Origin: Rhodamnia argentea
Taxonomy: Eukaryota; Streptophyta; Magnoliopsida; Myrtales; Myrtaceae
Reading direction: 5' to 3'
Assembly: GCF_020921035.1 (NCBI RefSeq)
Contig: NC_063156.1
Location: 23,794,283-23,858,282, forward strand
Length of the DNA: 64,000 bases
Position numbers and translations under genes: made by a program. The notes beneath the pieces are model-generated. The model made no database searches. It had not been told where the DNA came from and saw nothing but the letters and a program-made list of their open reading frames with translations. Shown here one piece after another: positions 49,301 to 58,462 of this stretch (positions within the stretch are counted from its first letter, which is position 1; the number at the start of each line of letters is the position of its first letter).

Positions 49301-50176
49301 TTTGTGGGTGTTCCATAATGCTTATTTTCTCCACTTATACTGGGAAACAGTAGGCATGAGGCAACGTAATTAAGTCGGCAAAAAGATATTCAATACAAAA
49401 GAAGAAACAAAAATGATTCTTTTGCTCGATGACTAGCAGAGAAAACTATATGTATGAGTCCTTTGACCATGAGGAGATCACATTCAACAGCACATATTTA
49501 AATGGTAACAGCCAAACGATTGAAAGGGTTCGTACCTAAACGCCATTTCGTCAACAACGGTTTTCCCAACACAAGTAGCGCCTCCTTCAACGAGCGTGGA
49601 TACGACTGTTGATGTTCGGGCAGCTGCTTCATGCGTCTTCTCCCAGTCGGGATGGCCAAACCCCGTTACATGTCCCTCAATATCAAAACTGCGGGAATAA
49701 GATGTTTACCGAAAAAACAGTCTGAGTCAGTTTCACCATGTTGCATACAAATATTTGCAGAGAGCAAAATGATGATGAATTGCGAGTAGGTATTGCTTTG
49801 ATGTTTCCCATCCCTAAGGGGAAGAGGGAAAATAGTTACTAGACAGAGCAATCAGCCCATACTCTTTCCCCCTCTCAAGCGGCCATCAGTACCAGGCAAA
49901 CAAGTTCAGCCAGTAACTCTACTCGGAACTCATAACGAAGACAAAAAATTAGGAAAAAGACGCGACTGGCTATGGAAACCATCCAGATAAGCTCGCAATT
50001 CTGACTCCGGAAACATGAAACGTCCGTAATATCATTATGCAATTCATTCCGCAGCCGTAAAAAGACGTGGCTTGTGAGTTCGCTCGAACAAAAACGCTCA
50101 GGGAACAAAATAGAACCATCATCGGCAATCAACGAAGCAGAATCCCCTCCACAAAAAGCTCGGAAACGACAACAGA

Positions 50177-50218
<42 letters not shown>

Positions 50219-50433
50219 AGGTGTTCATACACGTCGGAGACGGCGAAGGAGAGGCCGGTGAGAGGGTGAGGAGCTTTGGGAGGAGCGGGCTGCGGAGGAG
50301 GGAGGAGGTGGAGCTTGTGGACGAAGGCGCCAAAGTCTTCTCGGACGGCGCGCTTCAGCTTCCTCGTCATCAGCACAATCCCGGCGATGCCGAGCCCCAG
50401 AAGAACCCACAGATTGGCCGACTGAGAAGCCAT
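43750..50433 (-). CDS. TOC64: TOC64 chloroplast import receptor (13 exons)
   Basis: Outer-envelope protein that docks Hsp90-bound preproteins for the TOC complex. Thirteen exons were read: 50433-50231, 49688-49536, 49339-49215, 48906-48781, 48340-48158, 48066-47922, 47747-47579, 46477-46343, 46130-45930, 45475-45348, 45251-45200, 44421-44352, 43832-43750. The total is 1,773 bp (590 aa), almost the length of Arabidopsis TOC64-III. The start MASQSANLWVLLGLGIAGIV is the membrane anchor. Residues about 55-450 form an amidase-like domain. The catalytic Lys of the KD motif is Ser (FAVSD) and the nucleophile Ser of TGGSVR is Gly (TIGGVR), so it is a non-enzymatic amidase fold, as known for TOC64. 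Residues about 470-585 carry three TPRs (GNQAFKEKQWQKAI, AAAYLELGSYLQAEADSTKA, LRRGTAREMLGYYQDAIE). TOC64 rather than mitochondrial OM64 is based on the N-terminus. Confidence 0.96.
44036..44062. repeat. (CTTTT)n pentanucleotide repeat in TOC64 intron 12
   Basis: About five copies of TTTTC in a row, in the intron between exons 12 and 13. Read on the gene's strand it is a purine tract. Confidence 0.7.
46304..46338. repeat. (GA)n microsatellite at the TOC64 exon-8 donor
   Basis: About 17 dinucleotide units. On the gene's strand the donor of intron 8 (GTCA) is followed within four bases by (TC)n. The repeat is intronic and does not change the protein. Confidence 0.8.
50178..50219. repeat. (GA)n-(G)n tract at the TOC64 exon-1 donor
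   Basis: About 16 GA units followed by eight Gs. On the gene's strand the donor of intron 1 (GTATGAACACC) leads into a C-run and then (TC)n. A further GA tract lies in the leader at about 50490-50509. Confidence 0.75.
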
Positions 50434-52237
50434 GTCCGAGTGAGGGAGAGAGAAGGGATAAGTTGTTGAGTAGAAGAAGAAACGAAGAAAGGAAAGAGAG
50501 AGAGAGAGGGAGTAAAACAATGTTCTAAGAAACTGAACCAGCAACGAAACCTAGGCGGTGAAGAGGGGACTTGGATTGGACCCGTGGTCTCTCGATTTGG
50601 GCACGACCGTGCGTCCCAATCCCCATTTAGGGCTCGCACCCGCTCTTCGACATGCGATTGACACGTGATCAACGCTTCATATACGTTAGCAACATGTAAG
50701 TCCAGCATCCCAACATGTTATTTCCGACATACACAGGTCAAGTTTAAACATTTTCAATAAATTATGGGTTCGATTAAAAAATAAATAAATTATGAGTTAA
50801 AATATAAATTTATCAAAAATCTATATACTTAAGTTACGTAATCAGTCACTCCAAAATGAATATATCCCACCACTTAAAAAAAAAAATTAATCATGAATCC
50901 TAACATAAGAATAAGAAACTCGGCGTTGATATTTTCATATATATATGATAATTTATCGAGGATTTGAGAATCTGATGGTAATACATTATAACGGTACAAT
51001 CTCAACCACAAATATTATGAATGACAAAAAATATTTTTGCAATCATGGCGGGACCTACCTATGATCTTTATGCATTGCATTTCATCGTTATATTATCGTC
51101 TTGTCATATATTTAATATACGGCATGTTCCAACATGTCAAAATTCTCTATTTTTATATAATATCGTATCGTGTTGTGTCGAGTGTCGATGTCGCTGTTAC
51201 TTGGGTTGCTTCCTTAATATCTCGACAAATCTTCGGCTTATACGAAATAATTCTTAAAAAGTTGTCTCGCCTTGAATTTAAGACGTTGTAGTTTTAAAAC
51301 ATGATTATCAAATATAAATTATAGCAAATGGTCATCAAATATATGATCACAATTCTCGTTATTTTACCTTGCGGGATTTATGATAAAGCTTCTCCTTGCA
51401 CGATCAAATTAAAGCCCATTCGAGAGTTCTTAATATTCAAAGGTTGTATTAGGGGAAAGTGAGATATCAAATGATAACGAAAATGGATAATTTCCATTTT
51501 TCCGTATATCGATTAGTATTTCGTCTTTTAAATATCGAAAAGTCGAAAATTTATTTTCGAAAAAACAGTTTCCCTTTATATAATCGGACCCTAAACTTTG
51601 GCGTGTGCTGTTTGGGCAGATGGCCTTTGAAAATCGTGGCGAGGGGATTCGCGAGAGTCTTGAAAATCTCGGGCACTTTGATCGCACAAACACGTTGTTG
51701 TTCGAGAAGAGCCACTTTAGGACACAGTCGCATGTGCATTTTCGCCTGGTTACCCTCCATTTGTCCGAAACCCACGAAAGCATCGAAAGCATAAAACTCC
51801 GGTACATTGCAGAACTGCAAGTTGTCCTATGCCTTGCATGCGAAGGAAAGAACTCATACCAATATCTTCTCGTGCTATATATCCCTAGTCAATCTGACTA
51901 GGTAAGTTATGTGTTTCGATAGTTTCAAAGCCATTCGAGCTCATGTGAGAACAACGAAGAGTGCTTTTCAGTAGGGGTGTTAATAGCTTGGTTTGGATTG
52001 GATTCTGATGGGGTGAGCAACTGAATTGAATCTAATCGCGACCTGAAAAGTAATTTTCATGATGTTTTTTTATCGAGATAATTTTCATAAGATTGAGATT
52101 GAATAACAAAATTCACAAAGTAGAATAGATGACTCGTATTTTTTGAACACTTAGATTATTGTGATTCAAATCCAGGCGTTGGGCAAAAAAAAAAAAAATA
52201 TGCACGATTATCGCTTGAGCAATCTCGAAAAATGCTC
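50434..52237. other. Upstream region of TOC64 and intergenic sequence
   Basis: The first 250 bp are the CT-rich TOC64 leader and promoter. Beyond that it is AT-rich. Open frames around 51430-51900 on both strands have no recognisable domain, though the local GC is higher, so a worn gene or element fragment is possible. A lone TAGGGGTG motif near 51974 has no partner. Confidence 0.4.
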
Positions 52238-53818
52238 GGGGAAAATTTCAAATAAAGACCTCAAGTGCTATCATTTTCTCAAGTAAGGAGTTGAAATAGA
52301 TCTTATTTTCTCAAATAAAGACATAAAATGCCCTTTTATTAAAAAAAAAAAAAAAGGCAAGACCAAGAGCATTTTCTTCATTTTCTTTTTTTATTTATTT
52401 TTTTTCTTCTTCTTTTGCTTTGGCTGTCGAGGGCTCGTCGGCCATTGGTAACCCTATGCCAAGCCCTCTTTAGCCACAGTCAAGGGTTGCATCGCCTGTT
52501 GAAGTAAAGGAAAAAAATGACATGAGAAAAAAATAAAGAAAACATAATTAAGAAAAATAAATAACTAAAATATCATTGATTGGGCTCTTCTTTAAAAATC
52601 CAATTCAAGTCCTTATTTGATAGCACTTCAAACATTTATTTGAATTTTTTTCAAATACTCGTGTGGACAAGGGTTTATATGAATCGGCTTCATCATAAAT
52701 ATTCGGGAAAATTCCAAATAAGTGTTTATTTATTTATTTATTTTTCCTCTTTATATTTTTTAAAAATAAAAAAAAAAGTAAAAAAGAAGAAGAAGGAAGA
52801 AACACAAGCAAGAGGCCTGTGGTTGCCACCCCACCACCAATGAGGTGTTGACAAAGGTTAACGGGGTCACCGGACTCTCAATGAGGGTCGACGACCCGTC
52901 CGACTAGAGGCTACTGAGTGCAACCCCTCGCCCGAACCTAGAGAGGGGTCGGTCCTATACCAAGGCGACATTGTCGCCGGTCTTGGGTGTCACACCCTGG
53001 TTAAGGTGATGCGGATGTCATTAGTGGTGCGTTCTTGGATCAATTGGATCAACATAAATCTAATCGGAAGGCGAAATGGTGCTGCAGCTAGAACCGGCGG
53101 ATAGGGTCAATGACGTCAGATTGAGCTCAAATTTGGAAGCGAACGGCATCATACTCACGGCCTTTGGCCGTGACTAACGATGAATTTTGGCGGTTCGAAT
53201 GTCTAGTGGGTTTTCTATTTTTTTAGTATTTTTCGGGCTTAATTTTATTTCAGGGGCACTTTTGTAATTTTCCTTTTTTTGATATTTTGATTCCTAATTG
53301 GACTAGGGTTAGGATAACACCCTATAAAAGGTGTTTATCACGTTTTTTTGAAACATCATCAATAATATTCACATAATTTTGGAGATTTCTCTCCTTTAGC
53401 AAGGATTTTCTTGCGTTATTCGATGAATGCTTCGTCACAAGGTGAGGGGGCGACCTCGAGCGGCCTTCACCGATTCCCCCATCAGCGGTGGGGAGCGGCC
53501 ACAAGCAGGAGAAGAAGCAGCCTCCGGCGTCTCTCACCCGTGTGTACTTTTTTTTAATTCTTAAAAAATAGAAAAAGTAAGAGATCAAGAAAAAAGGAAA
53601 AAATGTCAAAAAATGTCAAAAATACCTTTAGATTAGCCCCTTTTTTTAGATTTCATTGCCATTGTAGGCCTTTATTTAACACAAACTTCACTTTAGAATC
53701 TTATTTAAAAAAATAAATACGTTTTAGACTTTTATTTAAAATAAAATTCATTTCGACCCTTTATTTAAAAAATAAATAAAATTGAAGGCACTTAACATAT
53801 TTATGTAGAATTTTCCCC
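52238..53818. mobile_element. Composite of TIR elements with GGGGAAAATT ends
   Basis: The outer ends GGGGAAAATTTCAAATAA (52238) and the reverse complement of GGGGAAAATTCTACATAA (ending 53818) are inverted. A smaller inverted pair sits inside, 52246-52645 (CTCAAGTGCTATCA against TTGAAGTGCTATCA), with a GC-rich core at about 52430-52500. A third copy of the end motif, GGGAAAATTCCAAATAA, starts at 52705. This looks like one element nested in or next to a relative. No coding frame and no clear target duplication. Confidence 0.5.
53000..53420 (+). mobile_element. Possible solo-LTR-like segment with a TATA box
   Basis: Inside the composite repeat, a CCTATAAAAGG box near 53322-53332 and downstream leader-like sequence resemble a plant LTR promoter. 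No partner LTR, target duplication or coding region is seen. If real it is an old remnant of unknown LTR family; limits are rough. Confidence 0.2.
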
Positions 53819-54328
53819 AACCGTCCATCGGGGGAATCGCCGTCATGAATGCTACCATTAGTTTGGGTCAAGGCAAGACTCATATGCAATCTGCGTTAAT
53901 TTTCGATTATGGGCTTTTTCCATTAAGAAAGGAAAAAAAAAAAACAACTCTTTTATGCCGCCATCAATGGCGAAGCTCGTGTAAGCGCGCAGTCCTCACC
54001 CTCTCTTCTCTGAAATCTACGCTGTTAGGGATCTCGACAGCAAAAGAACTCGACAATTCCTCCGAGATTGCGAATCTAGCAACTACCAAACCCAAGAAGA
54101 TTCCATTGCTGGACTTAGAGTTTCTTCTGGGCTAGTTACGGGTGCTTAGCTACTACCTAGGGGCAAAAAGGAAGGATCTTTTCGTGCTCTACTTCTTCAG
54201 ACCATTTCACCAGCTTTTGTCGTTGCGATTCGATCATGGCATGCGATGCTCTTGGAAGGTAATCGCGGATTTCGAAGGGCGGCGTCGAGTGTCCTCGCCC
54301 CCGGAGTTCTCGAATTCGATTGGTAGCT
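53819..54328. promoter_or_regulatory. Upstream region of the second PPR gene
   Basis: Moderate GC, with a possible short upstream exon: an ATG near 54239 followed by GAAG and GTAATCG, a fair splice donor. No conserved peptide is encoded. Probably promoter and leader. Confidence 0.35.
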
Positions 54329-56039
54329 ATGCTGCGGAGGCTCGTCTTATCGCGCTTCCCTGTATGTCGGAAAACCCCCCGGTTATCTTCCCATTGGCTC
54401 GCCGCGGATCGTGCCTCGGCGAGTTCACACGAATGCAGAAGCAAACGCCAACGCGATCGTCGTTGCGTTGTCCAATTCGCTTCGGCAGGGCTGGAGTTGG
54501 GATGCTCTGAATCGAAAATTCGAGTATCTTGCGTTGGACGATGCCCTCGTTGAGCGAGTGCTGCTGGAGTTGAAGGAGCCGGCCGATGCGAGATGCGCCT
54601 TGGGGTTTTTCCACTGGTCGGCGAAGGAGAGGAAATTCGAGCACGGGATTCGGTCGTATTGCGTGGTGATCAACATTTTGGTTCGGGGCCGGCTGATCAG
54701 GGACGCGAAAGCGTTGATCGAATCGGTCCTCAAAAGAAGTGCCGGGGAGTCATCGAAGCTCTCTGTTGCGGATTCGCTGCTCGATAGCTATAAGATTGCT
54801 GTTGGGACCCCTTTGGTGTTTGATTTGCTTGTACAGGCTTACGCTAAGCAGAGGATGTTCGAGATTGGGTTTGATGTTTGCTGTTATTTAGAGAAACATG
54901 GGTTCTCTTTAAGCCTTGCCACTTTCAATACTTTGATTAATGTGATCCAGAAATCTGATCAGAATCCTCTTGTTTGGAGGATCTACGAGCATATGATAAA
55001 AAGGAGAACTTATCCAAGCGAAGCAACGACCAGGATTATGATCGACTCGTTGTGTAAGGAAGGGAAACTGCAGATGTTTGTGGACATGTTAGACAGGATT
55101 CATGGGAAGAGATGCGCTCCGTCAGTTATTGTTAGTGCCAGCTTACTTCATAGAATTCTCGAGCAAGGTAGAATTGATGACGCAATGGTGTTGCTGAAGA
55201 GGATGTTGCAAAAGAACATGGTTTTCGATACTATTGCCTATTCAATGATTATTTACTCTAAGGTAATGATTGGGGACATTGATTCTGCATGGAAAGTTCA
55301 TGAAGAAATGCTCAAGAGAGGTTTCAATGAAAACTCGTTTGTGTATACTAAATTTATAGGAGCATACTGCAGGACTGGAAAAGTTGAAGAAGCAAAGAAC
55401 CTGATGGAAGAAATGGGAGACAAAGGTCTGAAACCATATGCTGAGACTTATGATCTTCTCATTGAAGGGTTGGCTAAGTCTGGGAGAGTTGATGAGAGCT
55501 TAAGCTACTGTAAGAAAATGCTGGATATGGGACTTTCTCCTACCTGTTTGGCTTTCAATGAGATGGTAGCAAAGCTGTGTGAAATGGGAAGTGTGAAGCA
55601 GGGTAATGAGATGCTTACGCTTCTGTTGGATAATGGGTTCTCACCAGACGAAGCCACGTACTCCCTATTAATTTCTGGCTATTCGAGAGAAGGCCATGGT
55701 GATGAAGTGCTGAAGCTCTATTATGAGATGAAGCACAGAGGATTGCCCCGTGGATCAGTGGTTTTTACCTCTTTGATTAGTAGCCTCTGCCGATGTGGAA
55801 AGTTAAGTGAAGCTGAGAAGTATCTAGGATACGTGGATGCTCCTTCACTACCCGAAAACGTGAACCTTTATAAGACACTGATTGCGAGCTATCTTGAGAG
55901 AGGTGACAAAAGAAAGTGTCTTCAGATCTATAATGAAATGGAATCGAAAGGGTTGAAGCTGTCTCTTTCGGGCATCAGCAATGAACTTGCTCAACTTCTC
56001 CCAGTGCCGAAGGAATCTGTTAACACTGCCATCTGTTAA
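54329..56039 (+). CDS. P-class pentatricopeptide repeat protein, about 560 aa
   Basis: Intronless PPR gene, probably organellar. The frame that carries the protein is open from 54327 to the stop at 56037-56039 but has no ATG before about residue 145. The plausible start ATG at 54329 (MLRRLVLSRFPVCRKTPR, Arg-rich like a mitochondrial presequence) is in another frame. Skipping one C of the six-C run at 54375-54380 would join them, or translation could start elsewhere. The body has ALGFFHWSAKERKFEHGIRS and then about ten PPR units, for example FVYTKFIGAYCRTGKVEEAK and ATYSLLISGYSREGHGDEVL, with no E/DYW tail. It resembles what I recall of Arabidopsis At1g66345. RNA target unknown. Confidence 0.87.
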
Positions 56040-58462
56040 CAAAAACAATCTTTTTGAATTTTTCTGCAATGTGCAAATAGAACCATGAGGCCAGATTTTT
56101 GGGAAGGAACCGTGCAGAAGCCTGGGAGACTACAATTCAGTACCCCCTCTACTCCATTACTATCCAATGAGAAGCTCTCAGGCATCTTTATATTTCAAGC
56201 TACAAATTATATTCTTGATAATCTTCTACACTGAATTGGTTGGGGCTAAAAGCGGAGTGCCTATGGTCACACTCCTTTGGATGGTAAGCTGAACTGGACT
56301 TGGCATTCATTTATGCTTTTATTAACGTGGGGTTAGGCTATAACCAATTTTTCCTGCAACGATTGCTTTACCCTAATTAAGTCTGACTAACTAACTGCCT
56401 ATTATGTAAACATTCCTTGACGATTGCTTTTCCATAGCCTCATGGTGGGTTTTGGTATGCACAGTGATTTGCAAAATTTACTCTGGAGCCCACAAGAAGC
56501 TCAGTCTTGGAATGTCTTCCTAACAATGGCGCCCTTTGAACATGCCCTTATTTGTAATAGCTGAACATGTTGTCACTTTTTCAGGTTAAAGAAATCTTGT
56601 ATGTTAATAGCGAGGAATTATTACTGAATACAGTTTGATCATCCCCTGCTGAACAATTCTCTCTCTGTTTTCTCATGTGGGTGTTGAGTTGCCGTAGTTC
56701 TCATTTTTGCGTTGGTCAGGGAAGATTGCTTGGCCCAGAAGAAACTGGTCATGGGCATCGGGACGCAGGAGTCCTACTCCTACTAACCGGAGAAGACCTA
56801 TCTGCTTTGATGGCATAAACTCAGCTGAGTAGTACAGAAGAGCAATTGTTGCTGGAAAGACTTGGGAGAGAGTGGAGCTACTGCCTCTCCCGACAGACTT
56901 TGGTTGTTACAAACCAGATGGCTGCTCTGTTATGCGCACATTGGAGAAGCAAGGTGGCTCTCGAAGTTTCTGCGGTCAGAGACGTTGAATATCTAGGGAA
57001 ATCGGTCCATAATTGCACTGCGCTTCTTAACCAACTGTGAGGGAAAACGCTTTAGACAACGGGCGTGCATCCATGGAGAAAATTTGATGGATTAGGAGCG
57101 AAAGAGATGGGAGAAAGCAGCAGTCCATCCGTTTGGGGGCTACGATGAAGTTAACAAGCTTCGAGCTCATTGGTCAGGGATTTTTTTGAGCCGAACGGTG
57201 CTCGCAGAGTTTGTGGCTCAGTGAACATCCAACATCCAGGTCGCGAGGTTTTTGGTACGTTGGACATTGCCCATTAACAAGATCTCAAGGGAACCAGTCC
57301 TTATTACATAGGGCACGAGAAGGAAGCCATGCAAATGGAAGTTCACGGGCATTGTTTTGCGCGTGGTTTTTTGATGAAATTGGGTGGATTCTTGAGCTTA
57401 CTCGACCACCAAATCTTACTCAGTTGAATCTTTGAGAGTCTGTGGGTGGGTTTGGTTCGGTATTTGAAATGAGTTTTGGGAAAATGTAAATACCTTCAAC
57501 CTAAAAGGATTTAGGAAAATACTAATTGCGTTTGGTAAAATCTCATTTGAAAATGGGCTTTGGGTTGAATGATGTTTGGTAAAAACAACATTCTAAATGG
57601 GTTTTGAATGTAATTTTTTAATTTTTAATTAAAAAAATTACTTATTGTCGGACCGGCGAAGAAGATAAATAATAAAAAGGGTGGCAAAATTGAAATATAG
57701 GGAATTGATAAGGTTAGTTTTGGAAGAAAAAAATCTCATTTAATCAAATGTTGACTTTGGGAAAGCTGAAAGCCCAATACTGTATTAGGCTTTCATCTTT
57801 CCCAAGGCCAATATTTGGTCAAATGATGGCTTAAAGTTGAACTAAATATTTTAGCATTCTCTTAATGGGTTTTGGGGGTTGAAAGCCCATTGGAAATGCT
57901 AAATCAAACTCACCTATATTAGATTATGCCTCTTTAAACTTCAAGTTTAATGTGAGCATGTCATGAAATTTGTCGATGGAAAATTCCTGACCATAAAATT
58001 CCAAACTTTTCTCCACATAGCACGAAAAAAGATTTGGCATAACTAATGTGGCAGGAGAAAAAGTTGATTATTAAGATGAATTTATTTCTCAAAAATGAAT
58101 TATCTTAAAACCATTGTTTTTTTACCAAAAAAAAAAAAGGACGATTTATTTTTTGCATAGTAAATAGAGACCAACATATATGTCAAGAAAAACCTGACAC
58201 AATCCTGAAATTTTTTAATCAGCAAAAATCCAGGTGTCTGGGCGCGCATTTTCTTAATTTCGGTGACGTGTCACAACAAGGAGCTCAAACCTGGTCAAAA
58301 TGATCTTCTCACGTGCGACGCACGTGCTTCTTATCGTTCGCCCGTTGCGTCGGTCGAGCAATCTTCGACTCCGGGAGTGCGGGAGACTGACTCTCCTCCG
58401 TCTTCGGTTCGGCTTCACGAGCTTCCACTCATCGCGGGCGGCGTTGACAGAGATCTGTAGCG
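56040..58462. other. Interval between the PPR and DUF3007 genes
   Basis: 56040-57400 has intermediate GC and may include an extended 3' UTR of the PPR gene; small open frames there carry no domain. A TIR element occupies about 57445-57914. From 58250 to 58462 the GC rises into the leader of the next gene. Confidence 0.4.
57445..57914. mobile_element. TIR MITE with GGTGGGTTTGG-type ends
   Basis: The left end GGTGGGTTTGGTTCGGTATT and the reverse complement of the right end, GGTGAGTTTGATTTAGCATT, are clearly alike over about 30 bp. Internally TTTGGG and GAAAGCCCA motifs occur in both orientations (57760-57800 is itself a hairpin-like pair, GAAAGCCCAATA and TATTAGGCTTTC). No target duplication was fixed, so the superfamily is open. 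Confidence 0.5.

Noticed and set aside
51970-52060. Lone TAGGGGTG motif like the left end of the hAT MITEs
   Set aside because: No inverted partner or 8-bp duplication found nearby; at best a solo fragment.
53845-54135. 96-codon plus-strand frame upstream of the second PPR gene
   Set aside because: No targeting-peptide or PPR features, and no convincing splice link to the PPR frame.
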